Shown: positions 46,461-58,225, counted from the stretch's first letter. The stretch is 64,000 bases of DNA from Rapana venosa (GCA_028751875.1 CM054134.1:39147315-39211314), one strand, 5' to 3'. Program-made: numbers and translations. The notes: generated from the sequence alone by a model not told the origin.

Positions 46461-46595
46461 GATACAAAGAGAGTCAGAGAGAAGGACAGAGAGACAAAGA
46501 GAAGAGGAATACACAAGTCAAAGGACGGAAACAATCAAGAGTTGTTGACATAGAGAGAGACTTTCTTTGTGATGAGAATGTCATCGCGTGTTTGA

Positions 46596-46626
46596 CGTCA
46601 AGTCAGGTCAAGTCAAGTCAAGTATA
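46596..46626. repeat. (GTCAA)n pentamer run
   Basis: GTCAA repeats with one GTCAG. The complementary TTGAC repeat occurs in the small insertion at about 15300-15325, so both may be tails of one element family. Confidence 0.7.
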
Positions 46627-46704
46627 CTTCAATCATCCCATGAAAGGAAATAGCCCCTCTCTTTCTCCAGCAGTTTAAAGATTTTGACTCCAAATGATGA
46701 CGTG

Positions 46705-46705
<1 letters not shown>

Positions 46706-46792
<87 letters not shown>

Positions 46793-46799
46793 GGGGGGG
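46706..46799. repeat. (GT)n of about 83 bp ending in a G run
   Basis: Uninterrupted GT repeats followed by nine G. Confidence 0.97.
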
Positions 46800-46837
46800 A
46801 TGATTATTGGTTTTATTTTTCTATTTTATTGACTCTT

Positions 46838-47198
46838 TTATTTCTGAGGATAATGAAAATCACTCAAGTGCTCTTTTACAACAAGTCCCTGTGTGCATGC
46901 CGTTTCGAAAATATTGTCATCTGTTCCCACCAGCACACATTTTTTTTAATGGCCTACTCTTCTGAAAGGTGAAATTAGTTCCAACATGTGTGCAAGATGT
47001 TCCGCGTGCGTTCGCAAACGGAACCTCGGTTTACAGTCCCCCCCCCCCCCCCCCCCCCCAAGAATTTTTGGGGGATTGGAGCCGGCACTGTTTTTCACTC
47101 CAGGAGGGAAATCCCCTTGAAGGAGTGACCCTGTTAGCTCAAACCCAGGGCGTGAGATCACAGGGCAACGCGCAAACCATCAGTCTATCACGTTCAAG
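46838..47198 (-). mobile_element. SINE-B, nearly complete, with head
   Basis: On the minus strand a tRNA-like head (GATAGACTGATGGTTTGCGC, and CTGGGTTTGAGCTAAC as B-box-like) is followed by GTCACTCCTTCAAGGGGATT and CCCTCCTGGAGTGAAAAACA. The core is then interrupted by a poly-G run (plus-strand C run 47037-47059) and resumes ACTGTAAACCGAGGTTCCG. The downstream blocks follow: ACGCGGAACATCTTGCACAC, CCTTTCAGAAGAGTAGGCC, GGGACTTGTTGTAAAAG and CATTATCCTCAGA. Confidence 0.75.
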
Positions 47199-47248
47199 GT
47201 GCGAGTGGGGAGGGGGGGAGGGAAGGGAGAGTTTTAAAGTGCATTTCA

Positions 47249-47251
47249 CAC

Positions 47252-47285
<34 letters not shown>

Positions 47286-47337
47286 GTCGTCGTCGTCGTC
47301 GTCGTCATCATCATCATCGTCGTCGTCGTCGTCGTCG

Positions 47338-47371
<34 letters not shown>

Positions 47372-47412
47372 TTTTGTTGTTGTTGTCGTCTCCGTCGTCG
47401 TCGTTGTTGTTA
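47249..47412. repeat. CAT/CGT trinucleotide array
   Basis: CAT, CGT, CAT, CGT, CAT and GTT/GTC units. The poly-Ser frame is an artefact. Confidence 0.95.
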
Positions 47413-48725
47413 TATGTTCTTGTTTCTATGAAAGCTTTGAGACATTGTCACTTCTCTATGTGACGTATTACCGACTGCATCGTTCAGTGGGGTCACTCAT
47501 TTTGTCAGGAAAGCATAGCAACTGCAATCAGCTTTTTAAAAAAATCACATGTAATATAATCCGTCTGCACATTTAAAATCTTGAAATGTATGATGTAGTT
47601 AAAGTTTAACCCTATTTTTCACCAAGAAAAATGGATGTTGTTATTTTTCATTTCAGGTTTGTTTCATGAAGCAGGTTTACAAAAGCCTACTGATCAGAAA
47701 GCTGTTAACACTTTGCGAAAGTAAAAGTGGGAGGGATTTGGCACAGCCGTAATCAAAGCATTCAGTTTAAGAGACTTTTGCAAGACAAATTAGTGTGTTA
47801 AATGTGACGTGAGAACAAAATAATACATACGAAATAAATAAATCATTTATTTCTGAATATTCTGTAACATGAAGACATTACTATGGGTAAACAACCTAAA
47901 ATATAAATTTATTTCTGCGTATCATTTCATACAACCAAAAACGTCAGGTAGACAGTTAATATCTCCCCTCTGGAAAAAAAAATTAAATAGATAAACAACC
48001 TCCCCCAACAGAAAAAAATCCACTTATTTATACTGCCAAAACTGTCAGGTAGGAACAGTTAACATGTCACTTTGTTCGAAAAAAAATTTTTTTTAAAGAA
48101 CAGCTAGGCCGGACTTTTCTTCTTTACAGTTAACCCAGCATGCAAAACACTTCAGCTGCCTTTATGGCCCCTGTCCCTGTAGGAGACATACCTGAGGGGG
48201 GCTGTTAGTTCAGCCATGAAGAGAACAGCGGAAGATTCCCTGGGGGTCTGCCCAGCCATCAAACAGGGGGGACGACTCCATAAGAGGGGGAGGGGTGGGG
48301 GGAGAGGAGAAGGACATCCAGGTGATTGTGTTCAGTGAAGGGGAAGGTAGGACTTAGCGGGGACAGGTTTCATAGCCAGGAGTTTCACAGGTGGTGTTGC
48401 TCTCCACTCTCCATGCAAGCACGATGGAGAACGCTGAGAAGAAACAGGTCGAGGTCATCTTTTCTAGTCTTCCCCCTTTGCATTGTAGAAATCTTCTCCT
48501 CTGTGCCAATATTTTTATTGTTAAGATTGTAATAATATTTTAGAGGTGGGATCAAGTTGTTGTTTTTATATGGTGAGAATAGGAATTTATCGTGCTGGCT
48601 TTATAGTCTGGAGTGTTATACCGTGAAGGTAGGGGTGGAAAAAGGGGCATTGTCTCTGTCCAGTGTTCTTTCTGCGTGTTATGCTGTTTCAGTCTAGCTG
48701 CAGACTACGTGTATAAATAAATGCA
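47413..48725. other. unique stretch
   Basis: AT-rich unique sequence. A small diverged pair, GTCAGGTAGACAGTTAATAT (about 47944) and GTCAGGTAGGAACAGTTAAC (about 48042), suggests a short tandem duplication. No gene is seen. Confidence 0.5.
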
Positions 48726-48729
48726 TGCT

Positions 48730-48800
48730 TATGGGGACTGGATGTTTTTTAAAAAAAAAGCACACGAATGCTTGTTCCATTATCTTTATGATAAAAAAAA
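48730..48800 (+). mobile_element. SINE-B 3' fragment
   Basis: TTATGGGGACTGGATGTTTT, then AGCACACGAATGCTTGTTCC and ATTATCTTTATGATAAAAAA, the last domain of SINE-B. Confidence 0.75.
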
Positions 48801-48810
48801 TCATCTTATC

Positions 48811-48957
48811 TCATCTGTTCCCATAACCCTCTCCGGGGTCGTAGGGGCACTGCAGTGATTAACGTTGCATCAGTTGACTCCATTTGCGGCGGTTGTATGC
48901 AAGCGCCTGGGTTGTGGAGAAGCTCTTCCCGGTCCATTCAGTGATGATGTTATTCAC
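48811..48957 (-). pseudogene. LINE ORF2 C-terminal relic
   Basis: The minus strand reads ITEWTGKSFSTTQALAYNRR, then KWSQLMQR, a stop, SLQCPYDPGEGYGNR and a stop. The spacing of EWTG, a short loop, A-x-x-R and KW is typical of the extreme C-terminus of LINE reverse-transcriptase ORFs, and an end shortly before the 3' untranslated region is usual (family knowledge). The internal stop and lack of upstream RT domain show that it is a dead fragment. Confidence 0.6.
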
Positions 48958-48960
48958 TGA

Positions 48961-49140
48961 ATAAAAGAATAAAACAAAAACAAAGAACTTCCCAGAAAGA
49001 CTATCACTGCCATTTGTTAGACCTGCATATCAGGACATAAATGCTTACATTTAGGAAAGAAAAAAGAAGTACCTTTTGCTTCAGCCAATCGTGCCATTTT
49101 TTTACACGCACGTAGCCACACAGCACGCAAGCATGCGCAT
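48961..49140. other. unique stretch with A-rich junction
   Basis: ATAAAAGAATAAAACAAAAA at 48960-48980 resembles a SINE-B tail remnant. No gene is seen. Confidence 0.4.
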
Positions 49141-49218
49141 GCACTTATATACATATACATGCGTGAGCATGCACCCATACACACACGCGCGCGCGCGCGC
49201 GCGCACGCACGCACGCAC
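49141..49218. repeat. CA/CG alternating tract
   Basis: ACACACGCGCGCGCGCGCGC followed by GCACGCACGC, a Z-DNA-prone tract. Positions 49219-50055 are unique, with a small tandem pair (GGTCAGAGCTTCAATACTGC at 49729 and GGTCAGATCTCCAGTACTAC at 49795). Confidence 0.9.
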
Positions 49219-50055
49219 TTCAGAGGAGACATGTTTGTTAGAACTTCATAAATGCGAAAATGGATGCAGATGATTGCTGTTATTTAACTTTTCTTCTTGT
49301 TTGCTTGACAGGACATGGATTTTAACTATTTGTTGTGAATTCAAACCACTTTTTCTGAGTAATGTAGCTATACTCTGAAACATGAATGCAAACAATAAGT
49401 GAACAAGTTGATCAGATAATGTATATCACAGATATAGTTTTATAGCGTGTATTATCTAGTATGTATGTAGTAAAATTGGCAACATGTTTCTTGCACTCTT
49501 GTCATTCTCAGTGTCTAGCTTTTTTCTAAAGCACCTTCTGTGGATACATGTATCTCAGAATAGGCTCACCCTCATCATCCGGGAAGATTTGGAATCGTAG
49601 CAAAAGACAAGATGAAAATAGAACGTCCAGTCCTCATAGACTGGAAAAGTGCATCTGCCCAAACAGTGAGTAATAATAATGAGTGTTGAGCAAGAACCAG
49701 GCATGGGCGGGGCTTAGTCTTCATGTGGAAGGTCAGAGCTTCAATACTGCTGTACACTATAGCTGGCAGTTCTGAAAGAGCTCATTTAGCATAAGGTCAG
49801 ATCTCCAGTACTACTGTACGCTATGACAGCTGAGAGAGAGAGAGAGTGAGGCTCGTTGTTTTCAGAAAAGCCTTTCAAGACCAGTGCCAAGAGATGTCAC
49901 ATTGACACTACTGTCTCTTGGAAATAAGTTGCTTGTAACAGGTGACACTGAAGCTGGCAGAAGTCAAAGGGAAAAATCCCCTAAGACCTGGTCATCTTGC
50001 CCACATTGAGTTTTATATATGACTGTATATGTGTGAGGCAGCAATAAATAATGCT

Positions 50056-50165
50056 GCGTGTGTGTGTGTGTGTGTGTGTATGTGTGTGTGTGTGTGTGCG
50101 CGCGCGCGCGTGCGTGTGTGCGTGCGTGCGTGCGTGAATGCGCGCGTGCATGTGCATGAGCATGT
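50056..50165. repeat. (GT)n/GCGC/GCGT tract
   Basis: GT repeats, CGCGCGCGCG and GCGT repeats, alternating purine-pyrimidine. Confidence 0.95.
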
Positions 50166-50265
50166 GAGTCCGTGTGTCTGTAAGTGTGTCACAAGATGCA
50201 TTCACACATTTACCTAGAAAATGCAGAATTTCCGGCAGGTCTGTATCAGAAAGCACCTCTCATAG

Positions 50266-50296
<31 letters not shown>

Positions 50297-50467
50297 ACGC
50301 CTACCCCACTCCCCTCCCCTTCCCATTCCACCCCTTACATCCTACCTCAATCCCACGTTTCCCCTCGCCCCCCACCCCCCCCACCCCCTCAAACACATTC
50401 TGCAATATTCCCCAGCCCCTCTATTTTCCCCTCCACTCCTCCCCCCCCCCCCCCCCCCCCCCCCCCC
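50266..50467. repeat. two long C runs enclosing C-rich sequence
   Basis: 31 C (50266-50296) and 27 C (50441-50467) with CCCT/CCAC-rich sequence between. The Pro-rich frames are artefacts. Confidence 0.92.
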
Positions 50468-50649
50468 ACCAGACTCACATGGAATCCCCCTTTTAAATCA
50501 AAGTTGAAAGCTGAGGGCGGAAGCAGAAAGATTTGAAAGAGCGACGGACGACCAAACTTGGCCAAGCGTACTTGATTCGTCCTCAATGGCAGGCAACTCC
50601 GCGATCCAGGTCTTCGTTCGTGTTCATCAGAGTGAATTCTGTCCAGGCT

Positions 50650-50974
50650 TTCGTCTTCTTTCGTTTTTTCATTCTTTCATTCGTTCTTTCTTTCTTTCTT
50701 TCTTCTTGTTTTCGTTCTTGTTCTTGCTCTTGCTCTTCTTGTTCTTCTTGTTCTTCTTGTTCTTGTTGTTGTTGTTTGTGTTGTTGTTGTTGTTCTTCTT
50801 CTTCTTCTTCTTCTTCTTCTTCTTCTTCTTCTTCTTCTTCTTCTTCTTCTTCTCTTCTCCTCCTTCTTTTTCTTTTTCTTCTTCCTCTTCTTCTTCTTCT
50901 CCTCCTCCTCCTCCTCCTCCTCCTCCTTCCCATCCTCCTCCTCCTCTTCCTCGTTTTTATCTTCTTCTTCTGTT

Positions 50975-51052
<78 letters not shown>

Positions 51053-51150
51053 TCTGTCAGTCTGTTTCTGTCTATCTGTCTGTCTCTCTCACGCTCTTTT
51101 CTTTCTTTCTTTCCTTCTTTCTTTCTTTCTTTCCTTCTTTATTTCTTTCT
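50650..51150. repeat. CTTT, CTTG, CTT, CTC and CT tracts
   Basis: TTTC and CTTG/GTT repeats (50660-50790), CTT (50790-50850), CTC (about 50900-50945), CT (50983-51046), CTGT, then CTTT (51100-51150). The 221- and 230-codon frames are repeat translations. Positions 50468-50649 are unique. Confidence 0.93.
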
Positions 51151-51256
51151 TTCTCACTCCGCCCAAACATGCTGATATCGAGAAACGTTGTACCTTGATG
51201 TGGCCAGAATTCAGCCAGTGCTCTACTTTATTCTTCGAGTATTTTGTTAGGAAATT

Positions 51257-51275
51257 GGGGGGGGGGGGGGGGGGG
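51257..51275 (+). repeat. 19-base G run
   Basis: Uninterrupted G homopolymer. Positions 51276-51720 are unique and TTTG-rich with no gene. Confidence 0.9.
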
Positions 51276-51734
51276 TAAAAAAACCGGAATGTTGTCGGCA
51301 TTTTTCTGGTGTGTTTGTTTGCTTTGTTGTTTGTTTCTGTGTTTGCTTGCTAGCTAGTTGCTTTGTTTGTGTTTTATTTCATTGTTTGTTGTTGTTTTTT
51401 CTTTCAACCAGTTGTTGATGACAGCCAGGCAATAGAACAGTATCCCAGCCCCTTTCAGGAAGTGTGCCATTCGTGCAAATGTAGATATTTACTTCTTCTG
51501 TTAATCAGACTTTGAATAGATCATCTCGGTAGTAGTTGATCACATGAGATGACAAGCCAATGACCTGGGTCCAATATGCATCTTACTTGCGTAAAATCAC
51601 TTGCAAAAATAACGTGAGAGTTGTACTAGCAGCATTCATCAGGAAAGAATTACGATCAGAAAGAAAAACATGCATGGAGGAAAGTAGCTCATAGAGTACA
51701 CAGAAATTTTTTTTTGTCATTGCGGCGTAATGTA

Positions 51735-51972
51735 GGCTACAACATACAACACGATGACACAACACAACACAATAATGTGGAGCACGATGCACTACAACAG
51801 AACTCAATCTAACACAACACGAAACACAACGCAAGCAAGCCAACGCCATGTGATACAACTCAATACAACGCAGTACAACACAGCGCAACACAACTCAATG
51901 CAATACAATACAATACAATATAATACAATTCGACACGATAAAATATAATGCAATGCAATACCACACAACACA
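51735..51972. repeat. degenerate pentanucleotide array (ACAAC/ACAAT)n
   Basis: About 45 pentamers of ACAAC, ACACA, ATACA and related units. The same style as 33720-33910 in opposite sense. Confidence 0.85.
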
Positions 51973-52480
51973 AAAGCTTTCAGAGAGACTGCGTGAACCA
52001 GACCAATGACTGTAACAGCAGAATCACTGATCACGACTGTATCGGCTGTCATACCAGTGGTAGCGGTCTGTATCCCCGAGCCTTCCTTGTCTCTTCTCCT
52101 GGCGTGCAGGCGTGACTTCTGACTGACTGCCCAGGCTTTAGGCAATGATAACCTGTCACATTCGCAAAGCCTTTTCCCCACAGTCTCTTTGGCACAACAC
52201 ATAGCTGAGTTGATACAAGCATTAGGCCTCCATCCCTTGGAGTTCTGAGATTGTGGGCTTGAAACTTGGCAGTGGAGTCTGGTAAATTACGGGGGTCAAT
52301 TGCTGACAGGAGGTTTATTTCTTTCAAATTTCCTAACAAACTACTCTACGAATAAATTTAGATCACTGGCTGGATTCACGAAATTTCAGGTCAGCATCAT
52401 TAACAGGTCCCGACTTATAAAGCGAAATATAGCGGTTCCTGGGTGAAAATACACCCACGAGGTTTGGGGAAGGTCGAATC
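51973..52480. other. unique stretch
   Basis: A GC-richer island (about 52040-52260) supports a 96-codon minus frame (52049-52339) with no known domain. No gene call. Confidence 0.4.
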
Positions 52481-52487
52481 GATTCCC

Positions 52488-52700
52488 TTCGAGTGTATAT
52501 GCATTCAGGAGACAAATATGCACGTTTAAGATCCGCGTAATTTATGTCAGTGTTGGTTGGCTTATGGAAACACGAATGAACCTGGTATGTACCCTGTTGT
52601 CACTACAAATGGAGGAGCTCACCTGGCTCACCTTGCCCAAAGGACACAGCCTGGAAAGGTCAGTGCAGTGCCCCAGGACTCCTTAAGGAGTTAATCAAGG
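52488..52700 (+). mobile_element. SINE-C 3' part plus shared end
   Basis: CAAATATGCACGTTTAAGAT, then TTATGTCAGTGTTGGTTGGC and TTATGGAAACACGAATGAAC match SINE-C. The GTCAGTGCAGTGCCCC and GACTCCTTAAGGAGTTAA end (52665-52695) is shared with 35460-35495. Confidence 0.6.
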
Positions 52701-52921
52701 GGAAAAGAAACACACAGAACAAAACAACATCTTTTTCAGAGAAAATGAGAGACATGCAATAAAGGCTATTTCATTATGCTCCACTGACTCCTCTCAACGT
52801 TAACTCTACACAGCTCTGCTGATGAAGGGGATGAGGTAAAGTCTCCACGTCCACCGCAGTCTCTAGGAACTCGATCCACTCACTACACGGGCCCGCGCTA
52901 AAGGCTGTCTGTCTGTATCCC

Positions 52922-53190
52922 TTACTGATGTCAGCAAAGAACCAAGAGCTGTGTCAAACTACTATTACCCTTTGAAATGTTAAGGGGTTTTTCTTCTTCG
53001 TTCATGACAAGCTCTTGGCTAGGCATAATCATTCCCATTCTTCATGTATTCCTTTGAAGCTTGACTATGCCTGCTTGTATGGTGGATGGGTGCTTAAAAC
53101 ACAGAAACTACATGGAAAACGCCTCATTAAGAACACACTTGCGGTCTCATAGTGATTCCCATGTGTGGTGAGTGTGATAGAAAACATACT
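52922..53190 (+). repeat. block R, copy 2
   Basis: Counterpart of 18990-19262. The sequence to its left (52810-52915) also has weak similarity to the SINE-A head found left of copy 1, including a TCGATCCACTCACTACACGG patch. Confidence 0.5.
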
Positions 53191-53219
53191 CATGCCACCC
53201 ATGATTTTTCAGTTGAAGA

Positions 53220-53345
53220 AGGTCCAGCAATAATAATAGCACCCCTACCACCACTACCACCACTAACATCACCACCACCACCACTGCCACCCACAACAAC
53301 AACATCATCAACAACAACATCAACAACATCAACAACACCTGCACG
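53220..53345. repeat. ACC and AAC/ATC trinucleotide array
   Basis: CCACTACCACCACTAACATC followed by ACC and AACATC units. Positions 53346-53790 are unique. Confidence 0.85.
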
Positions 53346-53790
53346 AGATTCATAAAAATCCTATCAGCTCAGAAGAGATTTCAAAAAGCCACATACAAAA
53401 CCTAGCTTCCTAAAAGAGGAATTTTGAGAGCCACTGATCTATGAACTGCAACAAAAGAGCGTGTGGTGTGAGGTGTCTATTTTCAGCGATGATGTACAGT
53501 GTACTAAAGCTGTCAAGCAATAAAAAAATTCTTAACATGTCTTTGAAAACTGCTGTGGTAAATAAAGCATGTGTCACCCTCACCTCTCCGCTAACTGGGT
53601 GACAGGCGCGTAGGCTGCATGGCTGGAAGAGTGCCCAGTGTGAACAGCCCTGCTCTGTGTTCATTTATCATGATACAAGTCCCTGCAGTGTCTGTCTATC
53701 TTTGTTGTCTTGTGTATGGCTGTGTCTTTCACCCTTTCCTCCGTTCTCCCACTGTCCCCTTTCCACCTGACATGACTGTATTCGTGCATG

Positions 53791-53865
<75 letters not shown>

Positions 53866-53967
53866 ATCTAGGAAACTGGCTTGCTTTGGGTTTTTTATTT
53901 TATTTGTTTTGTTTTGTTGTTGCTGTTTTTAGTTTAAGTTTTTTACGGTTCCCCCCCCCCCCCCCCC
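53791..53967. repeat. (CT)n tract and 17-base C run
   Basis: CT (53791-53863) and, after T/G-rich sequence, C (53951-53967). Confidence 0.93.
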
Positions 53968-54027
53968 TTTGTTTCTACTGTATGAGAGAATGAGTATTGG
54001 GTTTTTATTATTAAGATGTTTCCCTAC

Positions 54028-54092
54028 GGGCGGGGACTGGATGTAAAAAAGCACATGAGTGTTTATTCATTATCCTCGTAATAAAAGAATTT
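54028..54092 (+). mobile_element. SINE-B 3' fragment
   Basis: GGCGGGGACTGGATGTAAAA, then GCACATGAGTGTTTATTCAT and TATCCTCGTAATAAAAGAA. Only the last domain is present. Confidence 0.8.
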
Positions 54093-54221
54093 GTCATCGT
54101 CATTGTCACTAGCTCGCTCTATTCTCCTGAGTGTTAAACCTTGATAATGAAACGTACTGTTTTCGGTTAAATCTGAGCCATAAGGACTCAGGCCTGGTTT
54201 GCTTTCCCTCCAGATTGTGTT

Positions 54222-54437
<216 letters not shown>

Positions 54438-54623
54438 TAATGCTATCACGATTATTGTACGTTAATTGTTTTGCTCTTTAATCGCTCTTTCGCATTTGTA
54501 AAATAATTCGTTTCTAAAGTTGTCTTTCGCATAAACCTTTTTTTCTTTTATTTCCATTTCAGACTCTCCATAGGGTAAAGTACATGAAAGGAGAGCGCAG
54601 GAACGAGCGAGCGAGTTAGCCAA

Positions 54624-54629
<6 letters not shown>

Positions 54630-54683
<54 letters not shown>
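54630..54683. repeat. (GA)n microsatellite
   Basis: GA repeats with one GG slip. The unique sequence to its right (54690-54990) includes a GC-richer island (54860-54975, CACACCTGGTGTAGGGGGCC and GGCCAATAAACGC) of unknown role. Positions 54991-55165 are AT-rich. Confidence 0.9.
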
Positions 54684-54686
<3 letters not shown>

Positions 54687-55167
54687 GAACAGGACAAATT
54701 CAATGGGGTGGCAGTGCCTTGATCTAAAGTCTATTCAGACTATCGTCTTTAGCACAACTACAAGGATTTCCGCCTCTTTGCCCTCCCTGAATGTGTGGCC
54801 GTTACAAGGGCCTTTTCTCCGCCGACAAATTGTCAATGAACACTACCCCTCCTCGCTTCTCTCTCTCCTGGCTTCCCTCACACCTGGTGTAGGGGGCCCT
54901 GGTCTGCCTGCATTAGTTGTCAGGCCTGCCCGTTTGTACATGAACTGGGGCACACAATAGCAGGCCAATAAACGCTACAAGAAAACTGAAGCAGTTGTAA
55001 AAAAACCCAGAGCGAATGATTTACAGTATGTTTTCTTTGTATATTTTTTTTACACCACGTTTGTCAATATCCAGACTGCTGCGGTCTGTACTGCATTATT
55101 TAGATACAATGTAACACAAAAATACCTCGAACGTAGGTCTATAAAAACTAAAAGACAGAAAAACGAA

Positions 55168-55232
55168 TTGTGTGTGTGTGCGCGCGTGTGCGCGCTCGCG
55201 CGCGTGCGTGCGTGCATGCGTGCGTGTGTGTG
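55168..55232. repeat. (GT)n/GCGC tract
   Basis: GTGTGCGCGCGTGTGCGCGC and GCGT repeats, alternating purine-pyrimidine. Confidence 0.9.
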
Positions 55233-55274
55233 ATATCTTCAGTTTAACCTCTATTCACATTAAAAATTTTAGTG

Positions 55275-55408
55275 TGTGTATATCTATAGTTAGATAGATA
55301 TAGATATAGATATAGATAGGATAAGATAGGATAGGATAGTATAGTATAGTATAGTATAGTATTGTATTGTATTGTATAGTGTAGTATAGTATATAGTATA
55401 TATATATT
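55275..55408. repeat. TAGA, pentamer (TAGGA/TAGTA/TTGTA)n and TA repeats
   Basis: TAGATA hexamers pass into pentamers and then TA repeats, ending at the 3' end of OE copy 2. Confidence 0.88.
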
Positions 55409-55409
55409 G

Positions 55410-56585
55410 ACAATTGACAAAATTTGTTGCTATTTAACAAACAAGCCATATAGCACTGCGGCGCGGTAACAAACGATATCGAACGCCGCGCGATTACAAT
55501 GACATGGAAAACCATGGCAGTAGTGGTATGTACAACAAGATTCGATACATTATTGTCCGTGTCTCAATTTACAAAACAGCCTTTCCTTTTCCAATCTGCA
55601 GCCAGCCAAGTCAGCCCATGTAAAACTGGATCAGGTCCCAAAGATGATGTAATTCCCGCTCAGCAAGCCCCACTGTCTCTGCATGTTGTGTGTTAGGACA
55701 CTGCTTCCCTTTACAAAGTCTGGCAAGCCTGACACATTCTTCTGGCAACATGTTTTTCTCTTCTTGCTTGATGTACCAGAACACACACTTAGATTCCTCA
55801 CCAGTATCTCCATTACAAGAGTATTCCAGGGCGATGTCATCTGATTCACATATCACATTGTTTTGATCGCCTGAACTATGTACCACAACCTTTCGAAACC
55901 ATGTGTTTCTCTTGCTGTCCCATAATGGATGCTGCACACATTTGTCAGTTAGAGTAGACACATACTGTTTCACAATACCAGTATCAGAGTCATCCACTGT
56001 GCAGCCAACTGTCAGCTCTTCCTGCACATCAGACACCTCAGAAGACACACTGATCTTGCTGTCTGTTGCTGGATCACACAGTAGATCAAGTGAATCTGGT
56101 GTGGCTGAGGCATTCCCTGCACTGTTGACACACAGTTCTGTGTACACACTGGTTTGATTTTCTTCTGTTTTCACATCGAGCAGGGAGTCAATGTTACGCA
56201 AGACCGGCTCTTCCAAGACACTGTCATTGTCACATTGGCGACTTGCCTGTCTTTCTTGGTGTTGTCTGCTTCTTTGGAGATCGCAATGGATTTGACATGG
56301 GGGCTTTTTGCGATAGTACTGAACTCTGGAGTTACAGTTCAGCAACCTGGTCCGCCATTTCTGTTGACACTGACTTGTCAGCTGGCTTCATTCGCAAGAT
56401 GAACACAACGCTGCCGCTCTCCCTCGCGACTTTCCAACTCGATAGGACGTTGTCGATCAGCAGGGCGCTTAAAGTTGTTATTACAGTTGCTGGGAGGCCA
56501 GTAACTGACATTTTGGAGCTAAAATGCAAAATTTGCAGCAGCTTACTAACAGCACACCCGTTCAGTTCTTGTCCCGTCACGTCGT
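55410..56585 (-). mobile_element. OE element, copy 2 (decayed)
   Basis: Full-length relative to copy 1: 5' leader end GACGTGACGGGACAAGAACT (about 56566-56585), ORF region and 3' end to about CAATTGTCAA (55409-55417). The 3' hairpin region is preserved with a C-to-T change that still allows wobble pairing, but AATAAA reads AACAAA. In element sense the 5' flank is a CTCTCTCTATCTCTCTC tract plus TATATATA. The 3' flank is TA/pentamer repeat. Confidence 0.72.
55611..56511 (-). pseudogene. OE ORF, frameshifted copy
   Basis: The ATG at 56511 opens MSVTGLPATVITTLSALLID and the frame runs for about 56 codons to a stop after ADQVAEL. An extra T near 56338-56345, compared with copy 1, shifts the frame. 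The remaining 237 residues are open in the other frame (56345-55611), ending at the same MG-stop. About 30 of these residues differ from copy 1, many of them Arg to Cys, His or Trp at CpG sites. I read it as one frameshift in an otherwise recent copy. Confidence 0.7.
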
Positions 56586-56925
56586 CCCCCTATATATATA
56601 GTGGAGAGAGATAGAGAGAGATTGATATTTCAATATTGGGAAAAAGTTCTTAACTAATCTTTGGGGGGGGGGGGGGAGGGTTCGAATGTCTGTAGAATTT
56701 TTGGGCAGGTTTTCTTTGGTAAGGTTAAGTACTAGTTCTTCCATGAGGGTTTCCACCCCTCTGTAGGAAGGACCTGGTCAGCAGCCTCTTCCCCCCTCAC
56801 TCTTGCCCTGAGGAGTTGCTGCTGCATGGCCTCGAGTGTTTCTTAACCGTGTCTCTGGGGCATGTTGTATCTAGCGGGGCAAAGCGGAGAGGGTGCATGC
56901 TGGACGTGTTTATGTTCTATAACCC
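56586..56925. other. unique stretch with a G run
   Basis: GA patch (56602-56621), G run (about 56663-56676) and unique sequence. No gene is seen. Confidence 0.5.
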
Positions 56926-56929
56926 ACAG

Positions 56930-56962
56930 AACAGAGAGAGAGAGAGAGAGGGGTGGGCGGGG

Positions 56963-57010
<48 letters not shown>

Positions 57011-57092
57011 CAGACAGACAGACAGACAGAGAGAGAGGACAGAGAGAGAGATGTATGTATGTATGTATGTATGATGTATGTATGTATGTATC

Positions 57093-57148
<56 letters not shown>

Positions 57149-57200
57149 GTGTATCTATATATCTGTCTGTATATATATCTACTTATATACCTATCTATCT
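56930..57200. repeat. (GA)n, GACA, ATGT and ATCT tetranucleotide tracts
   Basis: GA with GGGG interruptions (56930-57050), ATGT (57051-57090), ATCT (57091-57150) and ATCT/ATAT to about 57200. Confidence 0.95.
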
Positions 57201-57685
57201 ATGCGTGTGTGTATGTTGTTGGTGCTGCTTCGATTTTACGTCTGTTCACTCAAAGTAATATTAGACGATGGGAAGGGGAAAGGATGGTACATTGATGTTG
57301 ATGGTTGTGTGCAGTGAAATGGATATCTGTTGCTAAATATCGGAGGCAGTACACAGAAAAGGGCTAAGCAGCAATAACAATAAATACAAATATAATAAAT
57401 GCTAATACTACTTATAACTATAACAAGTCCTATAGGACTGTTCATTAACGATTTTGTTATACGAAACGCCACATGTATATGTATATGTATATATGTATTA
57501 TATATGTATGTGCGTGTGCGCGTGCATGCATGCGTGCGTGTGTGCGTATGTGTATATGTTTATGTGTCCTGGTTTCACTCAAGGCTTTTTTGTTCTTTTC
57601 CAACAAAAAAAGAATGGCCCAACAAACATCAGCAGACAGCAGCTGAACATTCTGACAATCTCATCAATGTACAGCTTACCTCCAC
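57201..57685. other. unique AT-rich stretch with GTAT/GCGT patch
   Basis: A GTATAT/GTGC/GCGT patch lies at about 57475-57565. Otherwise unique. No gene is seen. Confidence 0.5.
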
Positions 57686-57689
57686 TACA

Positions 57690-58225
57690 CACACACACAC
57701 CACAGCACCACACCATAGCACCACACCATAGCACCACACCACAGCACCACACCATAGCACCACACCATAGCACCACACCACAGCACCACACCACAGCACC
57801 ACACCACACCACACACACACACCACACACCACACATACCACACACACACACACACACACACCACGCCACACACACACACCAGACACACACACACACACAC
57901 ACACAACAAACATACCACACCACACACCACATACACCACACCACCACAACACTCACACACACACCACCACACACAGCACCACCACTACAGCACCACACCG
58001 CACACACACACCACACACACACAGCACTACACCACACCACAGACACACCACACACCACACACACACACCACAGCACCACACCACACCACCACACACCACA
58101 GCACACAACCACACACCACACGACACACACCACACACACCACACACACAACAACACTCACACACACACCACCACGCCACACACAGCACACCACACCACAC
58201 ACACCACACTTACAACTACATACAC
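57690..58225. repeat. 13-bp CACCACACCATAG repeat and CA/CCA-rich array
   Basis: About nine 13-bp units (57700-57815, CACCACACCATAG or ACAG variants) pass into degenerate CACACC/CACA sequence with recurrent CAGCACCAC. The 238- to 278-codon His/Thr and Cys/Val frames are repeat translations. Confidence 0.92.
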
